64,000 bases of DNA from Casuarina equisetifolia (lineage: Eukaryota; Streptophyta; Magnoliopsida; Fagales; Casuarinaceae), in assembly GCA_028551475.1 (NCBI GenBank), contig CM052361.1, positions 20,969,491-21,033,490 on the forward strand, given 5' to 3'. Below, one piece after another: positions 47,101-56,169 of the stretch. The position numbers were made by a program, and so were the translations under genes. The notes below the pieces were generated by a model. It worked only from the letters and a program-made list of their open reading frames with translations, had not been told where the DNA came from and ran no database searches. How positions within the stretch are numbered: position 1 is the stretch's first letter; every line of letters begins with the position of its first letter.

Positions 47101-48427
47101 AGAAACTTCACCAAAACGAATGCAGAAGAAAATGGCTTAACAAATAGAAAGCAGAGGTAGTGGGCAATGTACCTTGTGATAATTGGCCGGTATAATTGCA
47201 TTATGTCTTTCAGTCCAGGTGACCTCAACATCAAGGGGAGGAGGGTCGTAAAACCCGTATAGCATGGGCCCAGGTTTTTGTTCTTCTATTTCCTCAGCCT
47301 GTTTGCAGACAAAGTGAGATTAGTGTAGAGTAGTTATGGCAGCAGAAGCAAGAAAAATACTGAATGAGAGTACTATGAACCTACAAATTTATCTGTCTTA
47401 GAAAGAAAAGTTAATTACCCTAATAGACTGCACAAAGAAAGGGTTGGTTTCTAGCAGGCGAGAGCAATTCGGTCCCAAGTGTGTGTTCACAGACCCATAA
47501 AAACCGAAGATCAAAGTCACAGATGCTGCTGGGGAAGAATACAAAAACGAAAAACTGAAGTCAGACAATTCTTAAGCTCACGAGAAACCGCTTAATCATA
47601 TGATATGCGATGAAAATTAGAAAAATGAAGCCTCTACTTCATTTCTTTGAAGATGTCTTTGAAGCCATCAACAGTACTGGTACCTTATTGGTCAAACCAC
47701 TTTCCTCATACAAGCAAATTACAGGATCTGCTAGGGAATAGCCAATGCAACTACATGGGTTAACCAAAATATCATGCTTTTTACGCCCAAAAAAAGAGAT
47801 TTCCTTTTCCTGTTGCTTTTCTTCTACCTTCCCCGCAACACCCCGCGCCGCCCCCCCCCCCCCCCCCCCCCCCCCCCAAAGTGCCATTTAAGGGGTCCAT
47901 TTGGTTCTAGGGAAAGGACGTTGAAGAAACCCAATGAATGTATAATCTAACCTGAAAAAGGGTCAATTATTTAAGCATTCATATCTTCCTCTCGTTCTCC
48001 ATTCGTTCTAACATTTACACAGGTAACGAACAAAGGCAAAAATGAGAAGGGAGGGAAGATGCAAATGAAGATGAAACTGACCAAAGAACCAAAAAGTGAC
48101 GAGCACGACAAGGCAGGACCACACATCATCCCGCATCTCAGTAGACGAGCCATCAGGTATCGATATGTTCACCCGATAGGATAGAATAGAAGTCGGACGT
48201 CCTCTCCGTTGTTCGTGTCGGTTGAGAAGGACGCGATAGCGGTGGTGGCGGAGGGGTTGATTGTTCTCTGCATTTTCTTGTCTTTCATTTTCCACCATTT
48301 CGTCCTCTTGAACCTGGGAAGCCGACGCTGACGAAGAAGATGGACCATCTGCAGTGGCGGAGATCACCGCAGAAGAAGAAGAAGAAGAAGGCCCAGGTTC
48401 ATGTTGACAACGTTCTGGTTCTTCCAT
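44189..48427 (-). CDS. Membrane-anchored RING E3 ubiquitin ligase, APD (ABERRANT POLLEN DEVELOPMENT) family
   Basis: Ten exons on the complement: 48082-48427, 47419-47525, 47173-47298, 46887-46983, 46160-46234, 46003-46085, 45277-45423, 45083-45152, 44649-45000, 44189-44264; 492 residues, all phases agree. The N-terminal 100 residues are Ser/Glu-rich and cytosolic. Transmembrane helix 1 is about 104-124 and helix 2 about 343-364. The loop between them is the extracytoplasmic domain shared by APD proteins ([20 protein letters not shown], then [11 protein letters not shown] and LSYGPRW). The C-terminal C3HC4 RING uses C441, C444, C456, H458, C462, C465, C476 and C479 and ends [15 protein letters not shown]. 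Family knowledge: Arabidopsis APD1-4 act in endomembranes and are needed for pollen mitosis II. Exon 2 has a NAGNAG acceptor (start 47525 or 47528). Intron 1 contains a G27 tract. Confidence 0.93.
47851..47877. repeat. C27 homopolymer (G27 on gene strand) in APD intron 1
   Basis: Twenty-seven consecutive C on the plus strand, next to a GC-rich CCCCGCGCCG segment. It lies in the first intron of the APD gene, about 200 bp from the 5' splice site. The true length may differ, since such runs are copied and sequenced inaccurately. Confidence 0.9.
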
Positions 48428-49170
48428 TCTGAAAGGAATCAGATTTGGCAAACTCGGAAATGAAAAACCAGAAGCGATGCAGAAAGAACCCAATAAGTTT
48501 AAGAAAGGAGAAAGCCTAGAACCCAATAATGTTTCCAGTTCTTCTTACCATCAAAGTTTGGCGTGAATGAGCCATTGGAAATGCAAGGGCGGTAGTGGAG
48601 TAGTGCTATGACACCCACCAAGCAGTCCTCTCTCAAATTCCACCATTTCTGTTCCCAGAATGTTAGTTGGGTGACGGTTAGTTGGGTCCAGTCCTTGCTG
48701 CTTCATATTTTAGTGGGGACTGCGGGCCAACCAGAGGAATCCAAGCAAAGAAACATATCCAGCAAACCATAATTGCCCTACTTTTTTGACATAAAGAATT
48801 CAAAAGGCAAGAGTTGAATGAAGATAGTGGATGCTCATTGCTTCCTATGACTTGTTTTAGATAATGAATCTTCCAAAAAGAGAGCCGTCATAAGGGTGAC
48901 AATCTGCTAAAAGCCACTGTCAATTGCGTTTGACCAGTATTACAAGGCTCAAAAATTCTCGTAAACCTTGCTTTAACTTGTGATAACGTGGAACCACAAG
49001 AGTGTGTAGAATAAAGATGCATGTCAACTCACCTTAAAAAAAAACACAACACGACAAGAAAGAGCGTCTGTAACTTGTCTGTCACAATGACTACTTGTTC
49101 CCATCCCCCACGCGTGCATCAACCTAGATTCCAGCCTGTACACCCTAACTAATTACTTCCGAAAGCGGTT

Positions 49171-49440
49171 ATAGTTTCAAGCATTACGTTTCGGGAGACT
49201 GCCACGCTTTCATTTGAGGAGGGCCCATGATGATGACGTGGAAACGGTCAGTGAAGACTTTTTAAAGTCTAAGCATGGGCTAATATAATTAGGAAATCGA
49301 CAGTTAATGAGTGGGTGTGTGAACGGAGTGCGAAGCTGCCCAACACCAAGCCCAAGGGCCCACTTCACAAGCGAAACTGGTTGATGGGCCAAGCAATTCT
49401 GGGTCGTTGTCCTTTTGAGTCCAAACCAACAGCCTCCCAA
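49171..49440 (+). repeat. Distal copy of the cyclophilin upstream segment
   Basis: It matches 55699-55955 in direct orientation. Shared landmarks in order are ATAGTTT.AAGC.TTACGTT, CACGCTTT, GATGATGACGTGGAAACGG, GAAGACTTT.., GATGGGCCAAG and CCTTTTGAGTCCAAACCAAC. It is 6.5 kb further from the CYP20-1 gene. The similarity ends at about 49440; no second cyclophilin sequence follows. Confidence 0.88.
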
Positions 49441-49687
49441 CCTTTCCAAGTTTTGGCCATGACCCCCAACATGGGATATATGCATATTGGATTAGGGTTG
49501 GCTTTGATAATCCAAGACATGACATTCCCTTGATTTGTAAATATTTTGGGATAAGAAAAATCTTATGTGAAAGTCTTCTTTTTTATATCTCTTTATATAT
49601 ATACATCCATTGTACTCTAAATTGTAAGCAATACAAAAAAAAAAAAATTATCAATCTCTTTTTCTATGTTTCACTTTCAAATCAACC

Positions 49688-49800
49688 TTTTTTTTTTTAA
49701 ACTTAAACAAGCGGGGAAAGGGAGGGGATTTGAACCCCAGACCAAGTGAATTCGCCAGTTAAGAATTTGACCCAATTACCACTAAGCTAGGGGAGTCCCC
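49688..49800 (-). mobile_element. tRNA-derived SINE-like element
   Basis: On the minus strand, GGGGACTCCCC leads into an A-box-like TAGCTTAGTGGTA (49777-49789) and, 40 bp later, a B-box GGTTCAAATCC (49726-49736) with CCCC closing the T-stem. A run of ten A ends the element (T-run at 49689-49698 on plus). TCAAAT occurs on both sides (49677-49682 and 49802-49807), a possible target-site duplication, although five bases separate it from the A-run. Internal stems do not fold as a full tRNA, so I do not call a tRNA gene. Confidence 0.55.
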
Positions 49801-50039
49801 CTCAAATTGGTCTCCTTCATCAAGGCTTTACCTTGTGACACCTTTCATATAAACTCTTTTCGCACACACTTTCTAAATTATAATAAATACCACAAATCAA
49901 AAAATAAAGGTGTTCCCAACCAAGACTTTCAAGTCCTTGAGAAAAGCCTAGACATGGGCTTGCTTGAAATATGGTTCATGAGCCTTTGTTATTGTGGGTA
50001 TCATAAATAGCTAGGCTAACTCTATTGATGTCATGATCT

Positions 50040-50515
50040 AAGACTGAAGCCTGGATTATGTGAGCTTGAGGGTGGTACCCAAATTGATAATGGTATTCAA
50101 GAGAAATGATTTCTTTTAAGTCAAGCTTTAAGGCTTTTGGCATGGATAGTTTAGGATTATGACAATTGGTATTAAGGTCAACCCCACATCTAAAGTTCAA
50201 ACCATGGATGGGGTGACCTGTGTGAATGACTACCTAAGGGTGCCACAAAGGGAAACTACCTAGGGTAAAGTCATTGTAGTTGGGCTATTATGGGCATTTA
50301 CTAATAAAACTACATCTAGGATTGGAACTTGGATCTAGATAGGCCTCCACTAATAGAATCACATCTATGACTAGAACCTAGATTGTGCAACCTTGAAGAT
50401 GGTATTAAGTACTTAAAGGTGGTACCAAGTTGCTAATGGTATTTAAGAGGCATGATTTCAGCTAAGCCAAGCTCTAGGGCTTTCAACATGGATGGTTTGG
50501 GATCATGACAATCGA
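50040..50515. repeat. Pair of diverged direct repeats, about 130-150 bp
   Basis: Segments at about 50040-50170 and 50365-50515 share GACT..A.CCT.GATT.TG, AATGGTATT.AAGAG, a GATTTC block, and GGATGGTTTGGGATCATGACAAT or its variant (GGATAGTTTAGGATTATGACAAT in parts). They are probably non-coding transposon remains. Confidence 0.7.
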
Positions 50516-50951
50516 CTAGCTTTTATTTTCTTTAATTTAGTTGCTTTCTTATTTTGTATGGATTTTTGCCTCTTGCCACTTCTTTGAATAGCTATTGTAA
50601 AGTCCATTTTTCTATCTATGTATTGATAGTGGTAAAGGTAATCCTTATGAATCAAGAACAAAGTGAAAAATGCCCTAATGCTTCTACCAATTGAACATCA
50701 GTCACTCTTACCTATGAAAATAAGGTTTAGATCTAGAAAGTGTTAAGGTAGAGGAAATTCTCTTCAAAAAAATAAAAAGAAAGATGGCTAGAAAATTTTA
50801 CGATTTAAGGCATATAATTTTTTTACACACAAAATTTCAAGATTTTCTTGCTTTTACGAAAATTCATTTCTTTTTGTGACTTTATACCAAGGTATTTTCT
50901 TTCTTTAGTAAAAGTGAGAGTTTGGATTTGATTTTTGGATGGCAAATAGTG

Positions 50952-51113
50952 GAAACCCTATAAACAAAATGAGTGATTTGATTTGAACAATGACTTTAGG
51001 TCTTAAAAAAACTGAGACACATACATACACAGAAACCTTATAAACAAAATGAGTGATTTTGATTTGAACAATGACTTTAGATCCTAGAAAAATTGAGACA
51101 CATGCATACTAAC
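50952..51113. repeat. Tandem duplication, 80-bp unit, two copies
   Basis: Unit 1 starts at 50952 and unit 2 at 51032, each beginning GAAACC.TATAAACAAAAT and containing GATTTGAACAATGACTTTAG and GAGACACAT.CATAC. Only a few substitutions and one inserted T separate them, so the duplication is fairly recent. Confidence 0.93.
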
Positions 51114-52820
51114 AAATTTCACGACAAGACCATTCTTGCCAACCACTTGATTATTGCCTCTAGTGGTGATGTGCTCCTATGGAGGGCCTATACCCAGTAT
51201 TAAGGATTGTTCATAAGTCTAACAAGATTGTAAGTGCTTTAAAACTACATATTTTTGGGCCCTAAATCTTATTTCCTATTTGATTTCTCAAGATAGCGGT
51301 GTACAATGATTAATGTTGACAAGGTTTTCAATAATGTCAGAGCTTCAAAGTTAATGACTTTTAAGAGTTCCAATTATAATTAAGAATATTTTGGTGAAGG
51401 AAATTTCTTTAGTCCAATGACCCCATCCATAATTTTTATGTTGGAAGGATTTAAAAGTTTTATGTAGCATGCTTGGGCTACTACTCTGGTAACAGGTGGT
51501 TCAACAATGAAGTCGTGTGAGACAAGAGTGGAGAAAGGCCTTCTCTTACCTATTTTGGCTACACTTGGGTGGTTTCAGTAAGAATGGGAAGTGTTATAGG
51601 GGTTTGGAGTGACTTGGATATCGTACTAAAGAAACCGAGTTGTGTATTGAAAGACTAAGCAAGCTTTGGGAAACTCAACCATAATTTTGTAAGCAACATA
51701 GATAGAGAATATGACAAGCAAGGTCAAAATAACAAATGGAATAAAATAAGTTAACTTGATGGAAAATGAGGTTATGTTAATGATAAATAGTAAAAAAGGC
51801 TAGAAGTTGCAAAAGGAAAGTGGAACACAACAAATAGTCATGTAGGTAACACATAAGAATAATAATACAACATTTTTTTGAGGGAAACGCAACTTCTTGG
51901 GGAATTCTGAATAAACAACTCTCTACCCTAGATTGCAACTACCTTAGCCTTTATTTAAGCACAATAATTGCACATCCTCAATTATCGATAGTTTTTAGGC
52001 TTTCACATAAACACACTTATCACACGTAGATACACGTAATAATAAATTGCTTTGAAATTGCTTCTAATTGCATTATAGTTATATGGCATTATTTGGTCTC
52101 TACTATCTACATGTCTCTCTCCCATTTTTCTTAACTTCTGAAATGTTATTCACAAAGGCCTTTTAGTATCTATAGTTACTTGAGTTTTTGGATAAGTTTG
52201 GATTCACGTGGGGAATGTGACATTTTATATGGCAAAAACCCATCTTTTGTTAGGAAATGGGTTGATGATTTTTTTTCAAAAGTTTTGGCAATGATGACTC
52301 TTCAAAAAGACATTCATCATATGTTAAGGCCCTTTATAAACCTATCAAGATTTCAGTTGCAGTCTAGTCCTAAAATCTTTTCCAACCCTCAGGTAATCAT
52401 TTATTTCTTTGGTGAAATTAAAAGCTTAAACTATTTTATTTTTTATTTTTGTTAAACACAACCTTGAAAGAATGGGTGGGGTTGAAATAAATAAGGTAGA
52501 ATAGTTAATTATAATGAATTAATGGTGTTTTTCTTATTAATGGTATTATTTATTTAATTTCTTTTCATTTGCTCCATTATATAAACTCCATTGGTCCTGT
52601 TAGTTTCTAGCAACAACAATTCTTAATTTCAAATTTCATAAACTCTTCTTGATCTTAAAGAATGATTTTTATGAATCTTGAAGATAAGCTTGCAATCAAG
52701 AACCATCCTCATAAGTAAGGTAAATTCTTTATCTTTTTTTTTTGTTTTTTGTTTTCTTATTGATGTTTATTTTTTCTTTAATGGATAGCTTTCTCTTTTC
52801 TCTAATGGCTAGTTTTCCTT

Positions 52821-53085
52821 CCTTTTCTTTTTGAGTTTTTCTAACTATTATTCTTGCTTTTTTTCAATTGATTAATTTTGTTGAAATGTAATTTGGATGC
52901 AATCTTTCAATATAATTATAGGTGTTGAATTTTCATCAAGTTTGTGGTATATCTATATGTGAATCTATTTGAAAAGTTTATAGAGCATTATAGGTATTTA
53001 TTTTATTTTCTTTTTGAGCTTTCCCAACTAGTGTTCTTGCTTTTTTACAATTGATTGATATTGTTGAAGTTGTTATTTGATCTTG
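52821..53085. repeat. Imperfect direct repeats, about 80 bp
   Basis: Segments at about 52821-52900 and 53003-53085 share TTTTCTTTTTGAG.TTT, CTA.T.TTCTTGCTTTTTT, CAATTGATT and TTGTTGAA. They lie upstream of the NAC pseudogene in T-rich DNA. Confidence 0.65.
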
Positions 53086-53712
53086 CAGCATTTTGGGTTT
53101 TCATGATTTTGTTCTTCTTTTGGATTTCTTGGTTGCTTGTCAAAAAGATAGTACGAATTCACATGCTTCCTAAACTAAGACTCATAGTCTTAATCTTTTT
53201 AGGAAACTCTCAGGTGTTAGTTTTCAATTAGGACAATTTGGTGGACCTATCATTCATTTTCCCTAATCGACAGGCCTATCATTTTCTTTAACTTGTCTTT
53301 TCCATAATCATAAAGACAACTGGTCATAAGTTGAAAAGTGACATTAGTGGGCCCTAATTGATCTTACTAAGACATGCTTTGACACTTTAATTTGATTTAC
53401 TCTATTTTGAATAGAGATCAAATATGTGCTTGTACTCATTTAGATAAGTTGAAAAGAATCTACTCATGTTTGATTTTTGGACTTTGATTGGTTGCTTACT
53501 CTTTAAGATGCAAAACTACTATATGTTGCTTCTATCGTTTTACTAAAGATGAGAATTATCCAACCAATTCAATTGGCTTTCTTCTATACTTTGCTGAATC
53601 GTATACAAGACTTGGTTCATGCTCAAGAGTTTTTTTAATGCTCTTTTCAAGTTTCCTAATTGTTGACATGAAGAAGAAAATTATGTTTAATGGAGGGTGA
53701 TATGTCTATGTG

Positions 53713-54120
53713 TTGCACTTAAGATTTCTATTTGAACTTACTAATAAAGAGATAATTCTCTATTATCTTAATAATAAGACAAATGGGAAATCACTCTCTT
53801 CCAATGAAGTGATTGTATGGGACCTCTATAGTGATAATGAGATATTAAGGAAGATGTTTGAAGAAAAGGGAAAGTAATGTGTATATTTTTTTTTCACTAA
53901 GTTGGAGAAGAAAACAAACAATGGATCAAGCATCAAGAAAGGCATAAAATGTGAAACTTTGAAAGCCCAAAATGATAAGTCCATTTATCTTAACAAAGAG
54001 GAAAAGTATCAAATTGGCTCTAAACAAAGTTTCAAGTTCATGCCAAAGAAAGGATTCAATGCCAATGGAAGATGAATAATGCACGAGTATCAATTAGATA
54101 GACTCTTAAAGGAGGACCAA
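53713..54120 (+). pseudogene. NAC-domain transcription factor pseudogene fragment
   Basis: One reading frame of 136 codons, broken by two stops, reads like a NAC domain. Subdomain A appears as HLRFLFELTNKEIILYYLN and subdomain B as SSNEVIVWDLYS. YFFFTKLEKK, NNGSSIKKGI and SFKFMPKKGFNANGR follow, then a stop where the family has Trp, and IMHEYQLDRLLKEDQ. The TGA replaces the conserved Trp of the xWIMHEY motif, and TAA stands just before the YFF motif. The frame ends at a good splice donor (CAA/GTAAGC at 54120), so it is a decayed genomic copy rather than a processed one. No intact N-terminal start (LPPGFRF) is visible. It cannot make a functional protein. Confidence 0.8.
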
Positions 54121-54683
54121 GTAAGCCATGTTTATTGCTTATTGTTTCTTCTTTTTTGACTTTTTCTTTCTAATCATATTTCTTTCTTAATTTATGTATT
54201 AAATTGATAGCATAACATTATAGGTGATTAATATATTTCTTTGTTTTTCATAGAATTAGGAAGTGAAGAACATGGCTATAGTTTTTTTATGAAGATTGTA
54301 TAGCTATGTTGTTTAATTGTATGTTTGATTAAGGACAAGGTTTAATTCCTAATATTAGAAAGCCTTTAGACATGGTATAAAACTTCTAAGTCTTTCTAGA
54401 TGCACATAGGAAATGGCTAAGATTTTAATTTGTCATTTTATAATGAAGAAGTCCATGAAACTATTATTTTATATATTTTTCTTCCTAGTTATTGCACATA
54501 GATTCAAAGAAGATTGCAAAATGAATGTGCAAGCTAATATGAAAGCATGTTTTTGATTTGATGTACATAATATCAAACACTCTTTTGCTATTTAACAACT
54601 AATCACCAATACTAAAATTACTTTTCTTATGAGTATGTCACCTACCAGGTGAAATGAGAGAAGGAAAAAGAACCTGCTTATAG

Positions 54684-54900
54684 CTTCCATAAAAGCATGG
54701 ATAATAATGGGATAGCCCTCAAATCTAGCCATAATTTTTCTTCCAATGAGTACACTAAAGTTGAAATTATGAGAGAAAGAGCTCTTAATACTTCTTCCTT
54801 GAAAGCATGGATGGTAGTGAAATAACCCTTGCATCTAGCCATAATGATTCTTCCTACTAGTGCATTATGCTTGAGATTATGAGAAGGGGAGTTATGCCAG
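54684..54900. repeat. Tandem repeat, 110-bp unit, two copies
   Basis: Unit 1 begins at 54684 and unit 2 at 54794. Both start CTTCC, contain AAAGCATGGAT, CATCTAGCCATAAT or AAATCTAGCCATAAT, TTCTTCC and GAAATTATGAGA or GAGATTATGAGA. A partial third copy may precede them. Minus-strand ORFs across it are a by-product of the repeat. Confidence 0.75.
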
Positions 54901-55698
54901 AAACTTGCCATGATATTTCTAAAGATGATTGGATTTAAGAACTAATGGTCTTCTTGCTAAAGAGTAATGAATTTATATCTAGCAATAGATTGCATGTTTT
55001 GCCATGCATTTAATAGAATACTTGACAAAAACTTGAGATAAACTATCACCTTTATTGTTGTTTTAAGAAATTTCAACACAAAGTGTTTTTGTAAGCAACT
55101 TTTGAATATTAGAATTAGTATTTGTAACTTTTTTGCATAAATAGATGAGGGTATAGAATAGTTTAAAAAAAAAAAGAGTTGCTTGATGATGTATCTAGTG
55201 AATTGAATTTTCCTTAATTAGTGTTTTAGTTATTATGAAATTCATGAATTCTTTGTGTAAACAATAGCTATAGCTCTGACAATATTGTTAATGAAAATCC
55301 ATAGCTATCAAGTTTCATGACATAAACAATGAATATAGCTCATAAGTTTATTTACAGCTATTCTAGGTCATGGTTTTTGACAATCAAGTTATTGGATCTC
55401 AAGTCACTTAAGAAGAAGGGAGAAGTGAATAAAGTATGATTTTTTTTATTACATATTGGGCTATTTCTTCTTAGTCGTACTTCACCTCTTTAGTATTCTA
55501 CTATAAGGTCCCTTTGATCCTAATATCCAATCATAATCTTATAGTTACAATTGGTAATGCGAGAATTACAATGAATCACATAATCAATCTGTAATAGTAC
55601 ACCTAATGAGTACAGAAAAGACCTAAATAAGCAGACAATACGAATATCAAGCTAGGGATTGAGGTAAAAGTTAAGTCGGACGGCAGCGTTTTGAGTAT

Positions 55699-55955
55699 AT
55701 AGTTTGAAGCGTTACGTTACGGGAAATCGGCACGCTTTTATCACAGAAGGGGCCACGATGATGACGTGGAAACGGTCAATGAAGACTTTCCAAAGTCTTC
55801 TACGGATGAAATCGATAGTTACTGATTGGGTGTGAGAACAGAGTGTTAAGTAGCCCAACATCATGCCATGGGCCCATGGGCCCAAAGCAAAGCTAGTGAT
55901 GGGCCAAGAAACTGGGAGCCCATATCCTTTTGAGTCCAAACCAACAACCGCCCGA
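55699..55955 (+). repeat. Proximal copy of the duplicated segment, 0.2-0.5 kb upstream of CYP20-1
   Basis: Partner of 49171-49440, same orientation. It sits where the CYP20-1 promoter must be, ending about 215 bp before the start codon. Conservation is strongest around GATGATGACGTGGAAACGG and the block ending CCAAACCAAC. Confidence 0.88.
55762..55769 (+). promoter_or_regulatory. TGACGTGG bZIP/UPRE-like motif upstream of CYP20-1
   Basis: TGACGTGG, about 400 bp upstream of the CYP20-1 ATG, matches the unfolded-protein-response element consensus (TGACGTGR) bound by ER-stress bZIP factors. The ACGT core also suits other plant bZIPs. The motif is retained in the distal duplicate. Regulation by ER stress is inferred from the motif and the secretory nature of the protein. 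Confidence 0.4.
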
Positions 55956-56169
55956 AGAAGGAAAAAGACAAAATCAAAGCTTGACGTGTCTTCCGTCCTC
56001 ATTTCTCCAGCGACATCGACCAATCAGATCGTGCTGGGTCACGCATACTTAAACGTGGCGAGCGATTATTGGATGCACCAACACGTTTTAGTCTCCTAGA
56101 CTGAGCGCCCACGCAGTGAAGTTAGTAGCCGGCGGAACTGGGAGTGAGACTTGCGGCAGGGGATTAGAA

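Larger units (their letters stand above)
48428..56169. other. 7.7-kb repeat-rich intergenic region upstream of CYP20-1
   Basis: The region begins with the APD promoter. It contains a SINE-like insertion, two copies of a segment also found upstream of the cyclophilin, several local duplications and a NAC pseudogene, each listed separately. From about 49500 to 55680 it is AT-rich, unlike the flanks. 49530-49680 has the look of an LTR end (TATATATA, then an A-run and pyrimidine-rich tail) but no partner was found. No intact gene is supported. Confidence 0.65.

Noticed and set aside
49701-49800. tRNA gene on the minus strand
   Set aside because: A- and B-boxes are present, but the anticodon arm and acceptor pairing do not form; treated as SINE-like.
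52180-52455. 91-codon plus-strand ORF
   Set aside because: AT-rich composition, no domain, no splice signals; lies in repeat DNA.
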